A stretch of DNA of 64,000 bases from Gammaproteobacteria bacterium (GTDB taxonomy: Bacteria > Pseudomonadota > Gammaproteobacteria > Ga0077536), in contig JACKNH010000004.1 in NCBI GenBank assembly GCA_024234975.1, forward strand, positions 62,001 to 126,000, read 5' to 3'. The notes below the pieces were generated by a model. That model searched no databases. It was not told the origin of the DNA and saw nothing but the letters and a program-made list of their open reading frames with translations. Below are positions 41,352 through 50,902 of this stretch, piece after piece; position 1 is the first letter of the stretch, and every line of letters begins with the position of its first letter. Position numbers and translations under genes: made by a program.

Positions 41352-42101
41352 ATGGCAGGCCACAGTAAATGGGCGAACATCAAGCACCGCAAGGGCAAGC
41401 AGGATGCCAAGCGCGGCAAGATCTTCACCCGGTTGATTCGTGAAATCACCATTTCCGCCCGGATGGGTGGCGTTGATGCCGGTTCGAATCCGCGCCTGCG
41501 CGCGGCGATCGACAGCGCCCTGGCGGCCAACATGACCAAGGACACCATCGAGCGCGCCATCCAGCGCGGGGGCGGCGCCGGCGAAAACGAGAATCTCGAG
41601 GAAATCCGTTATGAGGGCTACGGCCCTGGCGGCATCGCGGTGATGGTTGACTGCATGACGGACAACCGCAATCGCACGGTCGCCGAAGTGCGCCATGCGT
41701 TCACCAAATGCGGTGGCAATCTCGGCACCGACGGCTCGGTGGGGTACCTGTTCACCAAGTGCGGTGTGTTGAGCTACGAGTCAGGCGTGGACGGCGACGC
41801 AGTGATGGAAGCCGCGTTGGAAGCCGGCGCCGATGACGTCATCGCCAATGACGACGGATCGTGCGACGTGCTGACTGATCCGGACGAGTTTGTGACGGTG
41901 AAGGACGCGATGATTGCCGCGGGTTTCACGCCCGAATCAGCCGAAGTCACGATGCGTCCAAGCACGAGCAGTGAACTGGTGCTTGATGATGCTGAAAAGA
42001 TGATCAAGATGTTGGACATGCTTGAAGATCTCGATGATGTGCAGAAGGTCTACTCCAATGCGGACATCAGCCAGGAAGTGCTGGAAGCGCTGAATGCCTG
42101 A
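41352..42101 (+). CDS. yebC: YebC/TACO1 family protein
   Basis: A 249-residue protein of the YebC family; recent work shows YebC-type proteins assist translation, while some paralogues bind DNA. The N-terminus MAGHSKWANIKHRKGKQDA is diagnostic, and NPRLRAAIDSALAANMTKD, GPGGIAVMVDCMTDNRNRT and LGTDGSVGYLFTKCG follow. It starts the yebC-ruvCAB block; the gap to ruvC is 12 bases. Confidence 0.97.
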   Translation: MAGHSKWANIKHRKGKQDAKRGKIFTRLIREITISARMGGVDAGSNPRLRAAIDSALAANMTKDTIERAIQRGGGAGENENLEEIRYEGYGPGGIAVMVDCMTDNRNRTVAEVRHAFTKCGGNLGTDGSVGYLFTKCGVLSYESGVDGDAVMEAALEAGADDVIANDDGSCDVLTDPDEFVTVKDAMIAAGFTPESAEVTMRPSTSSELVLDDAEKMIKMLDMLEDLDDVQKVYSNADISQEVLEALNA

Positions 42102-42113
42102 GCGGAGCCACGC

Positions 42114-42635
42114 TTGACCGTTATCCTGGGCATCGACCCCGGTTCGCGGAATACCGGTTACGGCGTTATCAGCATGGCCGGGGATCGGGCGGCGTATCTG
42201 CATTCCGGTACCATCAAGTTGCCGGAGGACTCCCTGTCCGAACGCCTCTGTCGGATTCACGATCATCTGAGTGAAGTCATCGCGCAATACGCACCGGTCG
42301 AAGCCGCAATCGAGCGCGTGTTCGTCAATCGCAACCCCGATTCGGCATTGAAACTTGGCCAGGCTCGCGGCGCGGCGATTGTCGCGTTGGGTCATGCTGA
42401 ACTGCCGGTCCACGAATACAGCCCGAACCAGATCAAACAGGCGATTGTCGGCCGTGGCCATGCGGAGAAGTCGCAGGTCGGCTACATGGTCCGCATGTTA
42501 TTGAATCTGAGCCGCGCACCACAGGCTGACGAAGCCGATGCTTTGGCTGTGGCGATCTGCCACGGGCACACCCGCCGTATGGCAACAAGGCTGGCCGTCG
42601 CCACCGCCGCGGTGAGCGGAACCCGGCGCCGATGA
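42114..42635 (+). CDS. ruvC: Holliday junction endonuclease RuvC
   Basis: A 173-residue nuclease that cuts four-way DNA junctions as a dimer. Catalytic acidic residues are seen in LGIDPGSRNTGYG (D8), AAIERVFVNRNPDSALK (Glu) and QADEADALAVAICH (two Asp). The start is TTG 42114 with GGAGCC about 5 bases upstream; no ATG is near. Its stop overlaps the ruvA ATG (ATGA 42632-42635). Confidence 0.97.
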   Translation: MTVILGIDPGSRNTGYGVISMAGDRAAYLHSGTIKLPEDSLSERLCRIHDHLSEVIAQYAPVEAAIERVFVNRNPDSALKLGQARGAAIVALGHAELPVHEYSPNQIKQAIVGRGHAEKSQVGYMVRMLLNLSRAPQADEADALAVAICHGHTRRMATRLAVATAAVSGTRRR

Positions 42636-43231
42636 TTGGCTCGTTGCGTGGCACGCTGACGGAGGTCCGACCACCGGTACTGCTGGTGGAGATCAGCGGG
42701 GTCGGTTACGAAGTCCATGCACCGATGACCTGCATCTACCGGTTGCCGGCAACCGGCGAGCAGGTATTTCTCTACATTCATCACGTACAGCGCGAAGACG
42801 CGCAGCTGTTGTTTGGCTTCACTACCGCCGACGAGCGCGAGTTGTTCCGCGCACTGATCAAGGTCAACAGTATCGGCGCGAAGATGGCGCTGGGGATACT
42901 CTCCGGCATGGAAGCCGATGAGTTCATCCGCTGCATTGCTGATGGCGATGCGACACGGCTGACCGCGCTCCCCGGCGTGGGCAAGAAGACCGCCGAAAGG
43001 TTGATCGTCGAAATGCGCGACGGACTGCGCAACCTGACCGGCGTGGAACGATTGGCGACATCGGGCGCCGCCGCGGCCAAGGCCGATCCGGTGGCGGACG
43101 CTGTCAGCGGGCTGATAGCACTTGGCTATCGCCCTGCCGAAGCCTCGCGGTTCGTCCATGCATTGGACTGCCAGGGCATGACCAGCGAGGCCATCATCCG
43201 CGAAGCGTTGAAGGCATTGCTCAAATCCTGA
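42632..43231 (+). CDS. ruvA: Holliday junction branch migration protein RuvA
   Basis: A 199-residue junction-binding protein forming tetramers that load RuvB. Domain I begins MIGSLRGTLTEVRPPVLLVE, HhH motifs are seen in SIGAKMALGILSGM and LPGVGKKTAERLIVEMRD, and domain III lies in the C-terminal 50 residues (AVSGLIALGYRPAEASRF). It overlaps ruvC by 4 bases. Confidence 0.97.
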   Translation: MIGSLRGTLTEVRPPVLLVEISGVGYEVHAPMTCIYRLPATGEQVFLYIHHVQREDAQLLFGFTTADERELFRALIKVNSIGAKMALGILSGMEADEFIRCIADGDATRLTALPGVGKKTAERLIVEMRDGLRNLTGVERLATSGAAAAKADPVADAVSGLIALGYRPAEASRFVHALDCQGMTSEAIIREALKALLKS

Positions 43232-43394
43232 ACGGACAAGCGCTGTTCGCGTCGTGCCACCGTGCTGCGGCGAATCCCAATTCTGCCCGAATTGCGTCCT
43301 ATAATGGCCGCTTTCACACAGTATGGTCGAAATCATTCCGCGACTGCGGAACCGACCATCAATGTGTGCATTGACCAGGACACTTGTGAGGGCC

Positions 43395-44435
43395 ATGGCG
43401 AGCGAACGAATCATCACCGCTGATGCACTGAGCGACGATCGTGTCAGCGACAATGCGATACGTCCGGTGCGACTGGCTGACTATATCGGTCAGCCCGCCG
43501 TTCACGAACAACTGGAGATCTTCATCGATGCCGCGCGCGGTCGGCGCGAGGCGCTGGATCATGTGCTGATCTTCGGGCCACCCGGGCTGGGCAAAACCAC
43601 GCTCGCGCACATCATCGCGCATGAAATGGGCGTCAATCTCAAGCAAACCTCGGGTCCGGTATTGGAGCGTCCCGCCGAACTTGCGGCCCAGTTGACCAAC
43701 CTGGAACCGCATGACGTGCTGTTCATCGATGAAATCCATCGGCTCAGCCCGGTGGTGGAAGAAATCCTCTACCCCGCGATGGAGGATTACCAACTCGACA
43801 TCATGATCGGTGAAGGGCCGGCGGCGCGAGCAATCAAGCTCGATATCCCCCGCTTCACGTTGGTGGGCGCAACCACGCGAGCCGGCCTGCTGACGTCACC
43901 ATTGCGTGATCGCTTCGGCATCGTTCAGCGTTTGGAGTTCTACGGTGCCAACGATCTTGCCCGTATCATCACCCGCTCGGCCGGCATCCTCGGGGTGACT
44001 GCCGATGAAGCCGGCGCGCGTGAGATCGCCGGCCGCTCGCGCGGCACACCCCGCATCGCCAACCGCCTGTTGCGCCGGGTGCGCGATTACGCGCAGGTGA
44101 AGGGCAACGGTGTGGTGACCGGAGATATCGCCAGCCGTGCGTTGGATATGCTGAATGTCGATACCCACGGCCTGGACATGATGGATCGCAAGCTGTTACT
44201 GGCGATCATGCAGAAGTTCGATGGCGGCCCCGTTGGAATCGATTCCCTGGCAGCGGCCATCGGCGAGGAACGCGGCACGATTGAAGATGTACTGGAACCG
44301 TTTCTGATCCAGCAGGGATTTTTGATGCGCACGGCGCGCGGCCGCGTGGCCACCCGCCTGGCCTGGGAACATTTCGGGCTGCCAGTGCCAGCGGGGCCGG
44401 CAGCACCGCAGGACATGTTTGACAATGAAAACTGA
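43395..44435 (+). CDS. ruvB: Holliday junction helicase RuvB
   Basis: A 346-residue AAA+ motor. Walker A is FGPPGLGKTTLAHII, Walker B LFIDEIHRL, sensor 1 LVGATTRAGLLTSPLRDRFG and the arginine finger is in RDRFG. The C-terminal winged helix reads RGRVATRLAWEHFGL. ATG 43395 is chosen as it starts right before the family's residues (SERIITADAL); an upstream ATG at 43323 would add 24 residues. The gap of 163 bases after ruvA may hold a separate promoter. Confidence 0.97.
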   Translation: MASERIITADALSDDRVSDNAIRPVRLADYIGQPAVHEQLEIFIDAARGRREALDHVLIFGPPGLGKTTLAHIIAHEMGVNLKQTSGPVLERPAELAAQLTNLEPHDVLFIDEIHRLSPVVEEILYPAMEDYQLDIMIGEGPAARAIKLDIPRFTLVGATTRAGLLTSPLRDRFGIVQRLEFYGANDLARIITRSAGILGVTADEAGAREIAGRSRGTPRIANRLLRRVRDYAQVKGNGVVTGDIASRALDMLNVDTHGLDMMDRKLLLAIMQKFDGGPVGIDSLAAAIGEERGTIEDVLEPFLIQQGFLMRTARGRVATRLAWEHFGLPVPAGPAAPQDMFDNEN

Positions 44436-44507
44436 AACCCGCACGTGCACTCGGCGATGGTCAACGGCCTGGATCACGTCGCGCCGTCAATTATTCAGCA
44501 CCCGTTC

Positions 44508-44921
44508 ATGAGCGAGACCTATTCTGCCACCCTGCGCGTCCGCGTGTATTACGAAGATACCGATGCCGGTGGCGTCGTCTATCACTCCAATTACCTCAAG
44601 TTCATGGAGCGGGCCCGCACCGAAATGTTGCGGGATGCCGGTTTCAACCAATACGACCTCTACGGTTCGCACCGCATCGGCTTTGCGGTACGGCGCATGG
44701 CGGTGGAATTCATCCGCCCGGCACGGCTGGACCAGGAATTGACGGTGACCACCACGGTGACCCAGTTGCGACGCGTCAGCGTCGAATTCCGGCAGGAGAT
44801 TCACGATGCCACCGGTGAGGCCTTATGCAGCGCATCGGTGGTGGTCGCATGTATCGGCGCGGATGAATTCAAACCGGCGCCGATTCCGGCGGTGGTTGCC
44901 GCGGCATTGGCCGGGCACTAA
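44508..44921 (+). CDS. ybgC: YbgC family acyl-CoA thioesterase
   Basis: A 137-residue hotdog-fold thioesterase of the Tol-Pal cluster. LRVRVYYEDTDAGGVVYHSN carries the active-site Asp and the substrate His, followed by YLKFMERARTEMLRD. It acts on short- or acyl-carrier-linked acyl groups and is linked to phospholipid metabolism. ATG 44508 matches the family start; the frame is open to 44445. Confidence 0.95.
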   Translation: MSETYSATLRVRVYYEDTDAGGVVYHSNYLKFMERARTEMLRDAGFNQYDLYGSHRIGFAVRRMAVEFIRPARLDQELTVTTTVTQLRRVSVEFRQEIHDATGEALCSASVVVACIGADEFKPAPIPAVVAAALAGH

Positions 44922-44993
44922 ACAGCTTCGACGTTAGTCGGAGGTTCAACAAACAGGCGATCGGTTGGCACAGGTCGCGGGAGGATTCAGGCA

Positions 44994-45668
44994 GTGGAGA
45001 CCGATCTTTCGATTACCGGGCTGGTTCTGAGCGCGTCACCGCTGGTGAAAGGCGTCATGCTGGTGCTCATCCTGGCATCGATCTATTCCTGGGCAATCAT
45101 CATCCGCAAGCGGCGCGAATTCCGTGGCGCGCGTGACGAAGCCGATTCGTTCGAGGAAGTGTTCTGGTCCACCGAAGACCTGACCACCTTGTTCAACCGC
45201 ATCACCGGCGCCAACCGTGCGACCGAGGGGATGGAGCGCATGTTCGTTGCCGGGTTCAAGGAATTCGCCCGCTTGCGCAAGCGTGAGAACATCCAGCCGA
45301 CGTCGATTCTCGAAGGCGCGCAACGTGCAATGCGCATCTCGCTGAATCGTGAAATCGAGGAGCTGGAAACCAGTCTGCCGTTCCTCGCCACAGTTGGTTC
45401 GGTCAGCCCGTACATCGGTTTGTTCGGCACGGTGTGGGGCATCATGAATTCATTCAAGTCCTTGAGTAATGTTCACCAGGCGACCCTGGCCATGGTCGCG
45501 CCCGGTATATCCGAAGCGTTGATTGCCACTGCGATGGGCTTGTTCGCCGCCATACCCGCGGTGATCGCCTTCAACCGCTATTCCAGTGAAATTGATCGGC
45601 TGTTCGCGCGCTACGACATCTTCCAGGAGGAGTTCGCTGCGATTCTGCAGCGACAGGTGCACTCATGA
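44994..45668 (+). CDS. tolQ: Tol-Pal system protein TolQ
   Basis: A 224-residue inner-membrane motor subunit related to MotA/ExbB. Three hydrophobic segments are at about residues 16-37, 127-150 and 160-190; the pore Thr/Pro region reads ATVGSVSPYIGLFGTVWGIM. GTG 44994 has GGGAGGATTCAGGCA upstream. With TolR it uses proton motive force to drive TolA. Confidence 0.96.
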   Translation: METDLSITGLVLSASPLVKGVMLVLILASIYSWAIIIRKRREFRGARDEADSFEEVFWSTEDLTTLFNRITGANRATEGMERMFVAGFKEFARLRKRENIQPTSILEGAQRAMRISLNREIEELETSLPFLATVGSVSPYIGLFGTVWGIMNSFKSLSNVHQATLAMVAPGISEALIATAMGLFAAIPAVIAFNRYSSEIDRLFARYDIFQEEFAAILQRQVHS

Positions 45669-46087
45669 GCCGTCGACGTACGGGCAACCTGATGTCTGAT
45701 ATGAACGTCGTGCCGTACATCGACGTCATGCTGGTGTTGCTGATCATCTTCATGGTGACCGCACCGCTGGTGACCCAGGGCGTCAAAGTCGATCTGCCGC
45801 AGGTTGAATCGACGCCGATTCAACCGGAGGACCAGCAGCCGGTGGTCATCACAATCGATTCCACCGGCCGTCTGTACGTGGATTACGGCGGCAGCGAGGA
45901 TGAACCGTTGGCGATTGATGGCTTGATTACCCGCGTGAGCGGCCTGCTCGAGCAGAAACCCGGCATACCCGTCTACCTGAAAGGCGATCGTAACGTTCCT
46001 TATGGCAGCGTGGTGGAAGTGATGGAAATGTTGAGCCGTTCGGGCGTGAAGAACGTCGGCCTGATTTCCGAGCCGCCATTGGAATAG
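45665..46087 (+). CDS. tolR: Tol-Pal system protein TolR
   Basis: A 140-residue single-pass protein of the ExbD/TolR family. After a short N-terminus, the helix is PYIDVMLVLLIIFMVTAPLV, whose Asp is the proton-responsive residue; the rest is a periplasmic dimer domain ending VKNVGLISEPPLE. It overlaps tolQ by ATGA. Confidence 0.96.
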   Translation: MSRRRTGNLMSDMNVVPYIDVMLVLLIIFMVTAPLVTQGVKVDLPQVESTPIQPEDQQPVVITIDSTGRLYVDYGGSEDEPLAIDGLITRVSGLLEQKPGIPVYLKGDRNVPYGSVVEVMEMLSRSGVKNVGLISEPPLE

Positions 46088-46112
46088 TCAGCGGAAGTCG
46101 CGGTGGCCATTG

Positions 46113-47003
46113 ATGTCCAGCAACAGGTTTGAAAGGTATCGCTCTTTAATACTGGCCGTGGTGCTGCATGCACTGGTGTTCGGCGCACTGGTATTCAGCA
46201 TCGACTTTCACCGCGAAGCGATACGGCCGGTGGCGCAGGCGCCGATCATTCAGGCCACCGCGGTCGACTCATCCGTTCTGACTGCGGAACGGGACCGTCG
46301 GGCCGCGGAACAGCGCGCCGCCGAGCAGGCGCGAATTGATCAGCAACGCCGCGAACGCGAAGCGGTGCGCAAGCGGCAGGAAGAACAGGCGCGCCAACAG
46401 GCGGAAGAGCAGGCCGAGGCTGCGGCTGCGGAACAGCGACAGGCCGAGGCAACGCGTAAAGCAGAGGAAGCGAAGCTGGCCGACGAAAAGCGGCGCAAGG
46501 AAGAAGAGGCGCGGCTGGCCGAAGAGAAGCGCAAGGCGGAAGCCGAACGCCAGCGCAAGGAAGAGGAACGGCTGGCGCAGGAGAAGCGCCGCAAAGAGGA
46601 AGAGGCCAGGCTGGCAGAAGAGAAGCGCAAGGCAGAGGACGAGCGCAAGCGCAAGGAAGCCGAAGCGAAACGGCTGGCGGAGGAGGAAGCCAAACGCAAA
46701 GCCGCGGAGCAGGAAGCACAGGATCGCGTCGTCATCAGTCGCTACTTCGCACAGATTAAATCGAAGATCGAGTCATCCTGGATCATTCCGGCCGGCTCGC
46801 AAGGCTTGCGCTGTGTGTTGCTGATCAAGGTTGCGCCGGGCGGCGTGGTCAGTGAACCAACGGTTGTGCAGTCCAGCGGCAATGCGGTATTCGACCGTCA
46901 GGCGCAACTAGCGGTGCTGCGGGCGTCGCCGTTGCCGGTGCCCGACGACGCAAGATTGCTGACGAAGATGCAGGCCTTCGAATTTGAATTCGTGCCACCG
47001 TAA
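46113..47003 (+). CDS. tolA: Tol-Pal system protein TolA
   Basis: A 296-residue inner-membrane protein. One N-terminal helix (SLILAVVLHALVFGALVFS) anchors a long Ala/Glu/Lys/Arg-rich coiled-coil (about residues 50-205) and a C-terminal domain (ISRYFAQIKSKIESSWIIPA...CVLLIKVAPGGVVSEP) that contacts TolB, Pal and often phage proteins. The start is ATG 46113, just after a TTG; tolR stop is 25 bases upstream. The codon-repetitive coil makes its composition unlike its neighbours. Confidence 0.96.
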   Translation: MSSNRFERYRSLILAVVLHALVFGALVFSIDFHREAIRPVAQAPIIQATAVDSSVLTAERDRRAAEQRAAEQARIDQQRREREAVRKRQEEQARQQAEEQAEAAAAEQRQAEATRKAEEAKLADEKRRKEEEARLAEEKRKAEAERQRKEEERLAQEKRRKEEEARLAEEKRKAEDERKRKEAEAKRLAEEEAKRKAAEQEAQDRVVISRYFAQIKSKIESSWIIPAGSQGLRCVLLIKVAPGGVVSEPTVVQSSGNAVFDRQAQLAVLRASPLPVPDDARLLTKMQAFEFEFVPP

Positions 47004-47006
47004 GGC

Positions 47007-48374
47007 ATGACACCGATGAACAGAGGACATGTGAACAAATCCATGACGAACAGAATCACTGCCGTCGCCGGCCGTACCTTGATGATGGTCATTGCGTGTG
47101 CGCTGGGCTGGATCGCGCCGACGTCAGCGCAGGAGCCCATCCGCATCACCATCGAATCCGGCGCGGATGCACCCTTGCCCATTGCCGTCGTACCGCTGGG
47201 TTGGCGCGGCAATTCCGCCGCCCCCCCGATTGATGTCGCCGGCATCATCGCCGCCGATCTGGCCCGCAGTGGTCGATTCAGTCCGATGGCGAGCGCGCAG
47301 ATGCCAGCCCAACCGACGGAATTTGCCGCCGTCCGCTTTCAGGATTGGCAGCGCCTGGGCATGGACAACCTGGTGATTGGCACGATCTCGCAGACCCAAC
47401 CGGATCGCTACGATATCTCGTTCCGCTTGCTGGATTCCTTCCGTGCATCCCAGTTGACCGGTTTCCGCATCGCCGCCAGTACCGCCAACCTGCGCCTGAC
47501 AGCGCATCGCATCGCGGACATCATTTACGAGAAGCTGGTCGGCCAGAAAGGGGTGGCCGCCACGCAGGTCGCGTATGTGACCTCGGACAAAGCGGCCAAC
47601 GGCAAACGGACCTACCGGTTGCAGGTGGCCGATTCCGATGGCTTCAATGCCCGCACCTTGCTCGAATCGCCGCAGCCCATCATGTCGCCGGCATGGGCGC
47701 CCGATGGAGACCGCATCGCGTATGTTTCTTTCGAAGAGCGCAATTCCGCCATCTACCTGCAGAACATCCGAACCGGCGCGCGGGAAGTCATTTCGGCCGG
47801 CCCCGGCATCAACAGTTCGCCGGCATTTTCACCTGATGGTCGTCGGCTGGCGATGACGCTGTCGCGCGATGGCAACCCGGAAATCTATGTTCGCGACCTG
47901 ACGACCGGCAGCCAGCAGCGCGTCACCAACAATCCCGCCATCGACACCGAAGCAAGCTGGGCGCCGGATGGACAATCGCTGGTGTTCACCTCGGACCGTG
48001 GCGGCGGCCCGCAGATCTACGAAGTGAATCTGCGCAGCGGCGCGCAGCGGCGGTTGACGTTCAACCAGAGCAACTACAACGCCCGCCCGCGTTATGCACC
48101 GGACGGCAAGCGGATCGCCATGGTGACCAGCAATGGTCAGGGCTACCAGATTGGCGTTCTGACCTTGAGCCCGCAGTCGTTTGAAGTCGTCACCACCGCC
48201 CGGCTGGACGAATCGCCGACCTTCGCGCCGAACAGCGCCATGCTGATGTACACCACCACCGGGCCGGCAGGCACGGAACTGGCTGCGGTATCGGTGGACG
48301 GCCGCACGCGGCAACGGCTGGCCTTGCAGCGGGGAGAGGTCCGCGAACCCGCCTGGGGCCCATTCCGCGAATGA
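47007..48374 (+). CDS. tolB: Tol-Pal system protein TolB
   Basis: A 455-residue periplasmic protein. The signal peptide runs to about residue 42 (ends PTSAQ). An N-terminal alpha/beta domain (residues 45-175) precedes a six-bladed beta-propeller with repeats such as PAFSPDGRRLAMTLSRDGNP, APDGQSLVFTSDRGGGPQIY and RYAPDGKRIAMVTSNGQGY. It binds Pal and TolA. Start options are ATG 47007, 47016 and 47043. Confidence 0.96.
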   Translation: MTPMNRGHVNKSMTNRITAVAGRTLMMVIACALGWIAPTSAQEPIRITIESGADAPLPIAVVPLGWRGNSAAPPIDVAGIIAADLARSGRFSPMASAQMPAQPTEFAAVRFQDWQRLGMDNLVIGTISQTQPDRYDISFRLLDSFRASQLTGFRIAASTANLRLTAHRIADIIYEKLVGQKGVAATQVAYVTSDKAANGKRTYRLQVADSDGFNARTLLESPQPIMSPAWAPDGDRIAYVSFEERNSAIYLQNIRTGAREVISAGPGINSSPAFSPDGRRLAMTLSRDGNPEIYVRDLTTGSQQRVTNNPAIDTEASWAPDGQSLVFTSDRGGGPQIYEVNLRSGAQRRLTFNQSNYNARPRYAPDGKRIAMVTSNGQGYQIGVLTLSPQSFEVVTTARLDESPTFAPNSAMLMYTTTGPAGTELAAVSVDGRTRQRLALQRGEVREPAWGPFRE

Positions 48375-48523
48375 TGATGGCGATTTATAATCATGCGCAG
48401 AACATATCTCACGTCATATCGCGTCTATCCGGATTTCGAAAACCCGGTCGGCAGTCGCCGGCTGATCCATCAACGTTCAATCCAGTTCATTCGTCTTCTC
48501 TTAAAAGGGAGAGAGGTTTGCAT

Positions 48524-49075
48524 ATGAATATTTCAAGGCTCGCGAAGATTGCGGCAATAGTGGTGCTTGGTATTGCAGTTACCGCGTGTGGCACCAGCCG
48601 CAAGAGTACCGGCGACAGCGGCGCGGAAGTCGTCGAACAGGGTATCGGCGCGGATGAAAACGCCGAGATCGACAGTGCGCGCACCCGCGGTATCGGGGAT
48701 AGCGAATCGTTTGCCGGCAACGAACTTGACGCACCCAGTGGTGACTTGCTGTCGCAACGGGTGATCTATTTTGATTACGACAGTGACTCGATGCGCGAAG
48801 AGTATCGCCCGATCATCGAAGCCCATGCCCGCTACCTGGCCAGCCGGCCGGACAGCACGATGACGCTGGAAGGCCATGCCGATGAGCGCGGGTCGCGCGA
48901 ATACAATCTGGCGCTCGGTGAGCGGCGCGCAATGTCGATCCGTCGGCAATTGGTGCTGCTTGGCGCCAGTGCCAATCAGGTACGTACCGTGAGCTACGGT
49001 GAAGAGCGCCCGGTGGCTGAAGGCCATGACGAGGCCTCCTACCAGGTCAATCGCCGGGTTGAAATCATTTATTGA
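48524..49075 (+). CDS. pal: peptidoglycan-associated lipoprotein Pal
   Basis: A 183-residue outer-membrane lipoprotein. The lipobox is VTAC with Cys22 as the lipidated residue. The C-terminal OmpA-like domain (about residues 75-183) has IYFDYDSDSMREEYRPIIEA and LEGHADERGSREYNLALGER, which bind meso-DAP of peptidoglycan. GAGAGG precedes ATG 48524. A 148-bp gap after tolB could allow separate expression. Confidence 0.97.
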   Translation: MNISRLAKIAAIVVLGIAVTACGTSRKSTGDSGAEVVEQGIGADENAEIDSARTRGIGDSESFAGNELDAPSGDLLSQRVIYFDYDSDSMREEYRPIIEAHARYLASRPDSTMTLEGHADERGSREYNLALGERRAMSIRRQLVLLGASANQVRTVSYGEERPVAEGHDEASYQVNRRVEIIY

Positions 49076-49163
49076 TGACCCGATGGTTTTCGTTTTACTG
49101 CCGCCGGCGACCGGTCGACGGCAGTGATAGCAGTGTTTCAGTAAGGAAGTGCAGGAGTTGAAT

Positions 49164-50210
49164 ATGAATGCGACGCAAATGGCCAGGGCGATGATGTTGT
49201 TGGTGGCGATTGCTGCCAGCGGTTCAGTAATGGCGCAATCGCGCAAGGAACTGGACGAACGCCTCGCGCGGGTGGAAGCGATACTCGACGGCCAGGGATT
49301 GCTGGAGCTGCTGTCGCAGGTGGAATCCTTGCAGCAGCAGGTGCAGGCATTGCGCGGCCAGCTGGATGTCCAGAACAACGTCCTGCGGGAAATGCGGGCG
49401 CAGCAACGCGATGGTTACAACAATCTGGATGCACGCCTGCAGACCATAGAGTCGGGCTCCATTCCAGGGCTTGCCGATGAACCGCCGCTGGCGTTGTTTG
49501 ATGCCGCCGCGGCGCCGGAAGTGGCGGGCATGCCGGCGGAAGGCCTGAGTATCGAAACCACCACCGATGACGTCCCGGCTGTGCCGGCGGATGTCATTGC
49601 AGATATCGGTTCTGCTGCGCCTGTTGTGGAAGCCGAGTCTGTCCCCGTGGTCCGGCCAGAGGTGACGACCGGTGCCGCCGAAGACACTCTGGCGGCTGAT
49701 ATCGCGGATACGGAAGCGGCGCTGGCGATGTCCGCGCAGTCAGTGGCGTCGCCATTAGCCGACGTGATGCCGGAAGTTTCCGCCGAGGGTGGGGCACCCG
49801 CGCGGACCACGGTGGACTCACCGGAAAGTGAAGCCGCCTACCAGATGGCTTTCAACGAATTGAAGAATGGCCAATATGAAGCTGCGGTCACCGGGTTCCG
49901 CGATTACCTCGCGCAGTTTCCCGAATCCCAGTACGTTGACAATGCCCAATACTGGTTGGGCGAGTCGTTCTACGTCATGCGCCGGTTTGACGAGGCCATC
50001 GCCGAATACCGCACATTGCTGATGCAATACCCCGACAGCGCCAAGCGCTCGCACGCCATGCTGAAAATCGGCTACAGCTATTACGAAATGAAGCAGCTTG
50101 ATCTCGCGCGTGCCGTGCTCGAAGACCTCAAGGTTCGATTCCCGGGCACCACGGCGGCACGGCTCGCGGATGAACGTATCCTGCGGATCCGTCAGCAACG
50201 CGAGGGCTGA
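49164..50210 (+). CDS. cpoB: CpoB (YbgF) cell division coordinator
   Basis: A 348-residue periplasmic protein: a signal peptide ending SVMAQ, a coiled coil (about residues 26-95, LLSQVESLQQQVQALRGQLD) that trimerises, a long Ala/Val/acidic linker (about 105-225), and C-terminal TPRs (YQMAFNELKNGQYEAAVTGF, YWLGESFYVMRRFDEAIAEY). The linker is longer than in E. coli. ATG 49164 is preferred to GTG 49149, since AGGAG lies 6 bases before it. CpoB coordinates outer-membrane constriction with PBP1B. Confidence 0.95.
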   Translation: MNATQMARAMMLLVAIAASGSVMAQSRKELDERLARVEAILDGQGLLELLSQVESLQQQVQALRGQLDVQNNVLREMRAQQRDGYNNLDARLQTIESGSIPGLADEPPLALFDAAAAPEVAGMPAEGLSIETTTDDVPAVPADVIADIGSAAPVVEAESVPVVRPEVTTGAAEDTLAADIADTEAALAMSAQSVASPLADVMPEVSAEGGAPARTTVDSPESEAAYQMAFNELKNGQYEAAVTGFRDYLAQFPESQYVDNAQYWLGESFYVMRRFDEAIAEYRTLLMQYPDSAKRSHAMLKIGYSYYEMKQLDLARAVLEDLKVRFPGTTAARLADERILRIRQQREG

Positions 50211-50224
50211 CCGCGGATTTTCCG

Positions 50225-50902
50225 ATGAACGAGGCTGTTGCCGAGGCCAGTCCACGCGTCGCCGATACGTTACGCGTCTCTGAAATATTCTGGTCGATCC
50301 AGGGCGAAACCACCCGTGCGGGACTGCCGACTGCGTTCGTCCGGCTGACCGGTTGTCCTTTGCGCTGTACCTATTGTGATACGGCGTATGCCTTCAGCGG
50401 CGGCAGCGTGATGCCACTCAGCGCAATACTGGATCAGGTTGCCGCCACCGGCGCCCATTACGTGACGGTGACCGGCGGTGAACCCCTGGCGCAACCGCGC
50501 TGCCTGGATCTGTTACGCAGGTTGTGTGACAGCGGTTACGACGTGTCGCTGGAAACCAGTGGCGCATTACCTGTCGATGCCGTTGACCCGCGTGTCTGCA
50601 GGATTCTGGATTTGAAGACGCCGGCGTCTGGCGAGCAGTCGCGGAACCTGTGGTCGAACCTGGATGTCCTGACCGCACATGATCAGATCAAGTTTGTCAT
50701 GGCCGATCGCAATGACTACGAGTGGGTCCGCCAGATCATCGCGCAATACCAGCTTGCCGGGCGATGCGAGTTGCTGCTGTCGCCGGTGCACGGCCAACTC
50801 GCACCTGCCGACCTTGCCCGGTGGATGCTGGAAGATCACCTGCCGGCCCGTCTGCAATTGCAGTTACACAAATTGATGTGGGGCGACGCCCGTGGCCGCT
50901 GA
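50225..50902 (+). CDS. queE: 7-carboxy-7-deazaguanine synthase
   Basis: A 225-residue radical SAM enzyme making CDG from CPH4 in queuosine/preQ0 synthesis. FWSIQGETTRAGLPTAFVRL and the cluster motif CPLRCTYC (C44, C48, C51; CxxxCxxC) with VTGGEPLAQP are diagnostic. It lies 14 bases after cpoB, and its end overlaps queC by 11 bases. Confidence 0.97.
   Translation: MNEAVAEASPRVADTLRVSEIFWSIQGETTRAGLPTAFVRLTGCPLRCTYCDTAYAFSGGSVMPLSAILDQVAATGAHYVTVTGGEPLAQPRCLDLLRRLCDSGYDVSLETSGALPVDAVDPRVCRILDLKTPASGEQSRNLWSNLDVLTAHDQIKFVMADRNDYEWVRQIIAQYQLAGRCELLLSPVHGQLAPADLARWMLEDHLPARLQLQLHKLMWGDARGR

Noticed and set aside
46246..46719. Minus-strand frame rich in Pro, Cys, Ala and Leu inside tolA
   Set aside because: It is the complement of the repetitive Glu/Lys/Ala coil of TolA and not a gene.
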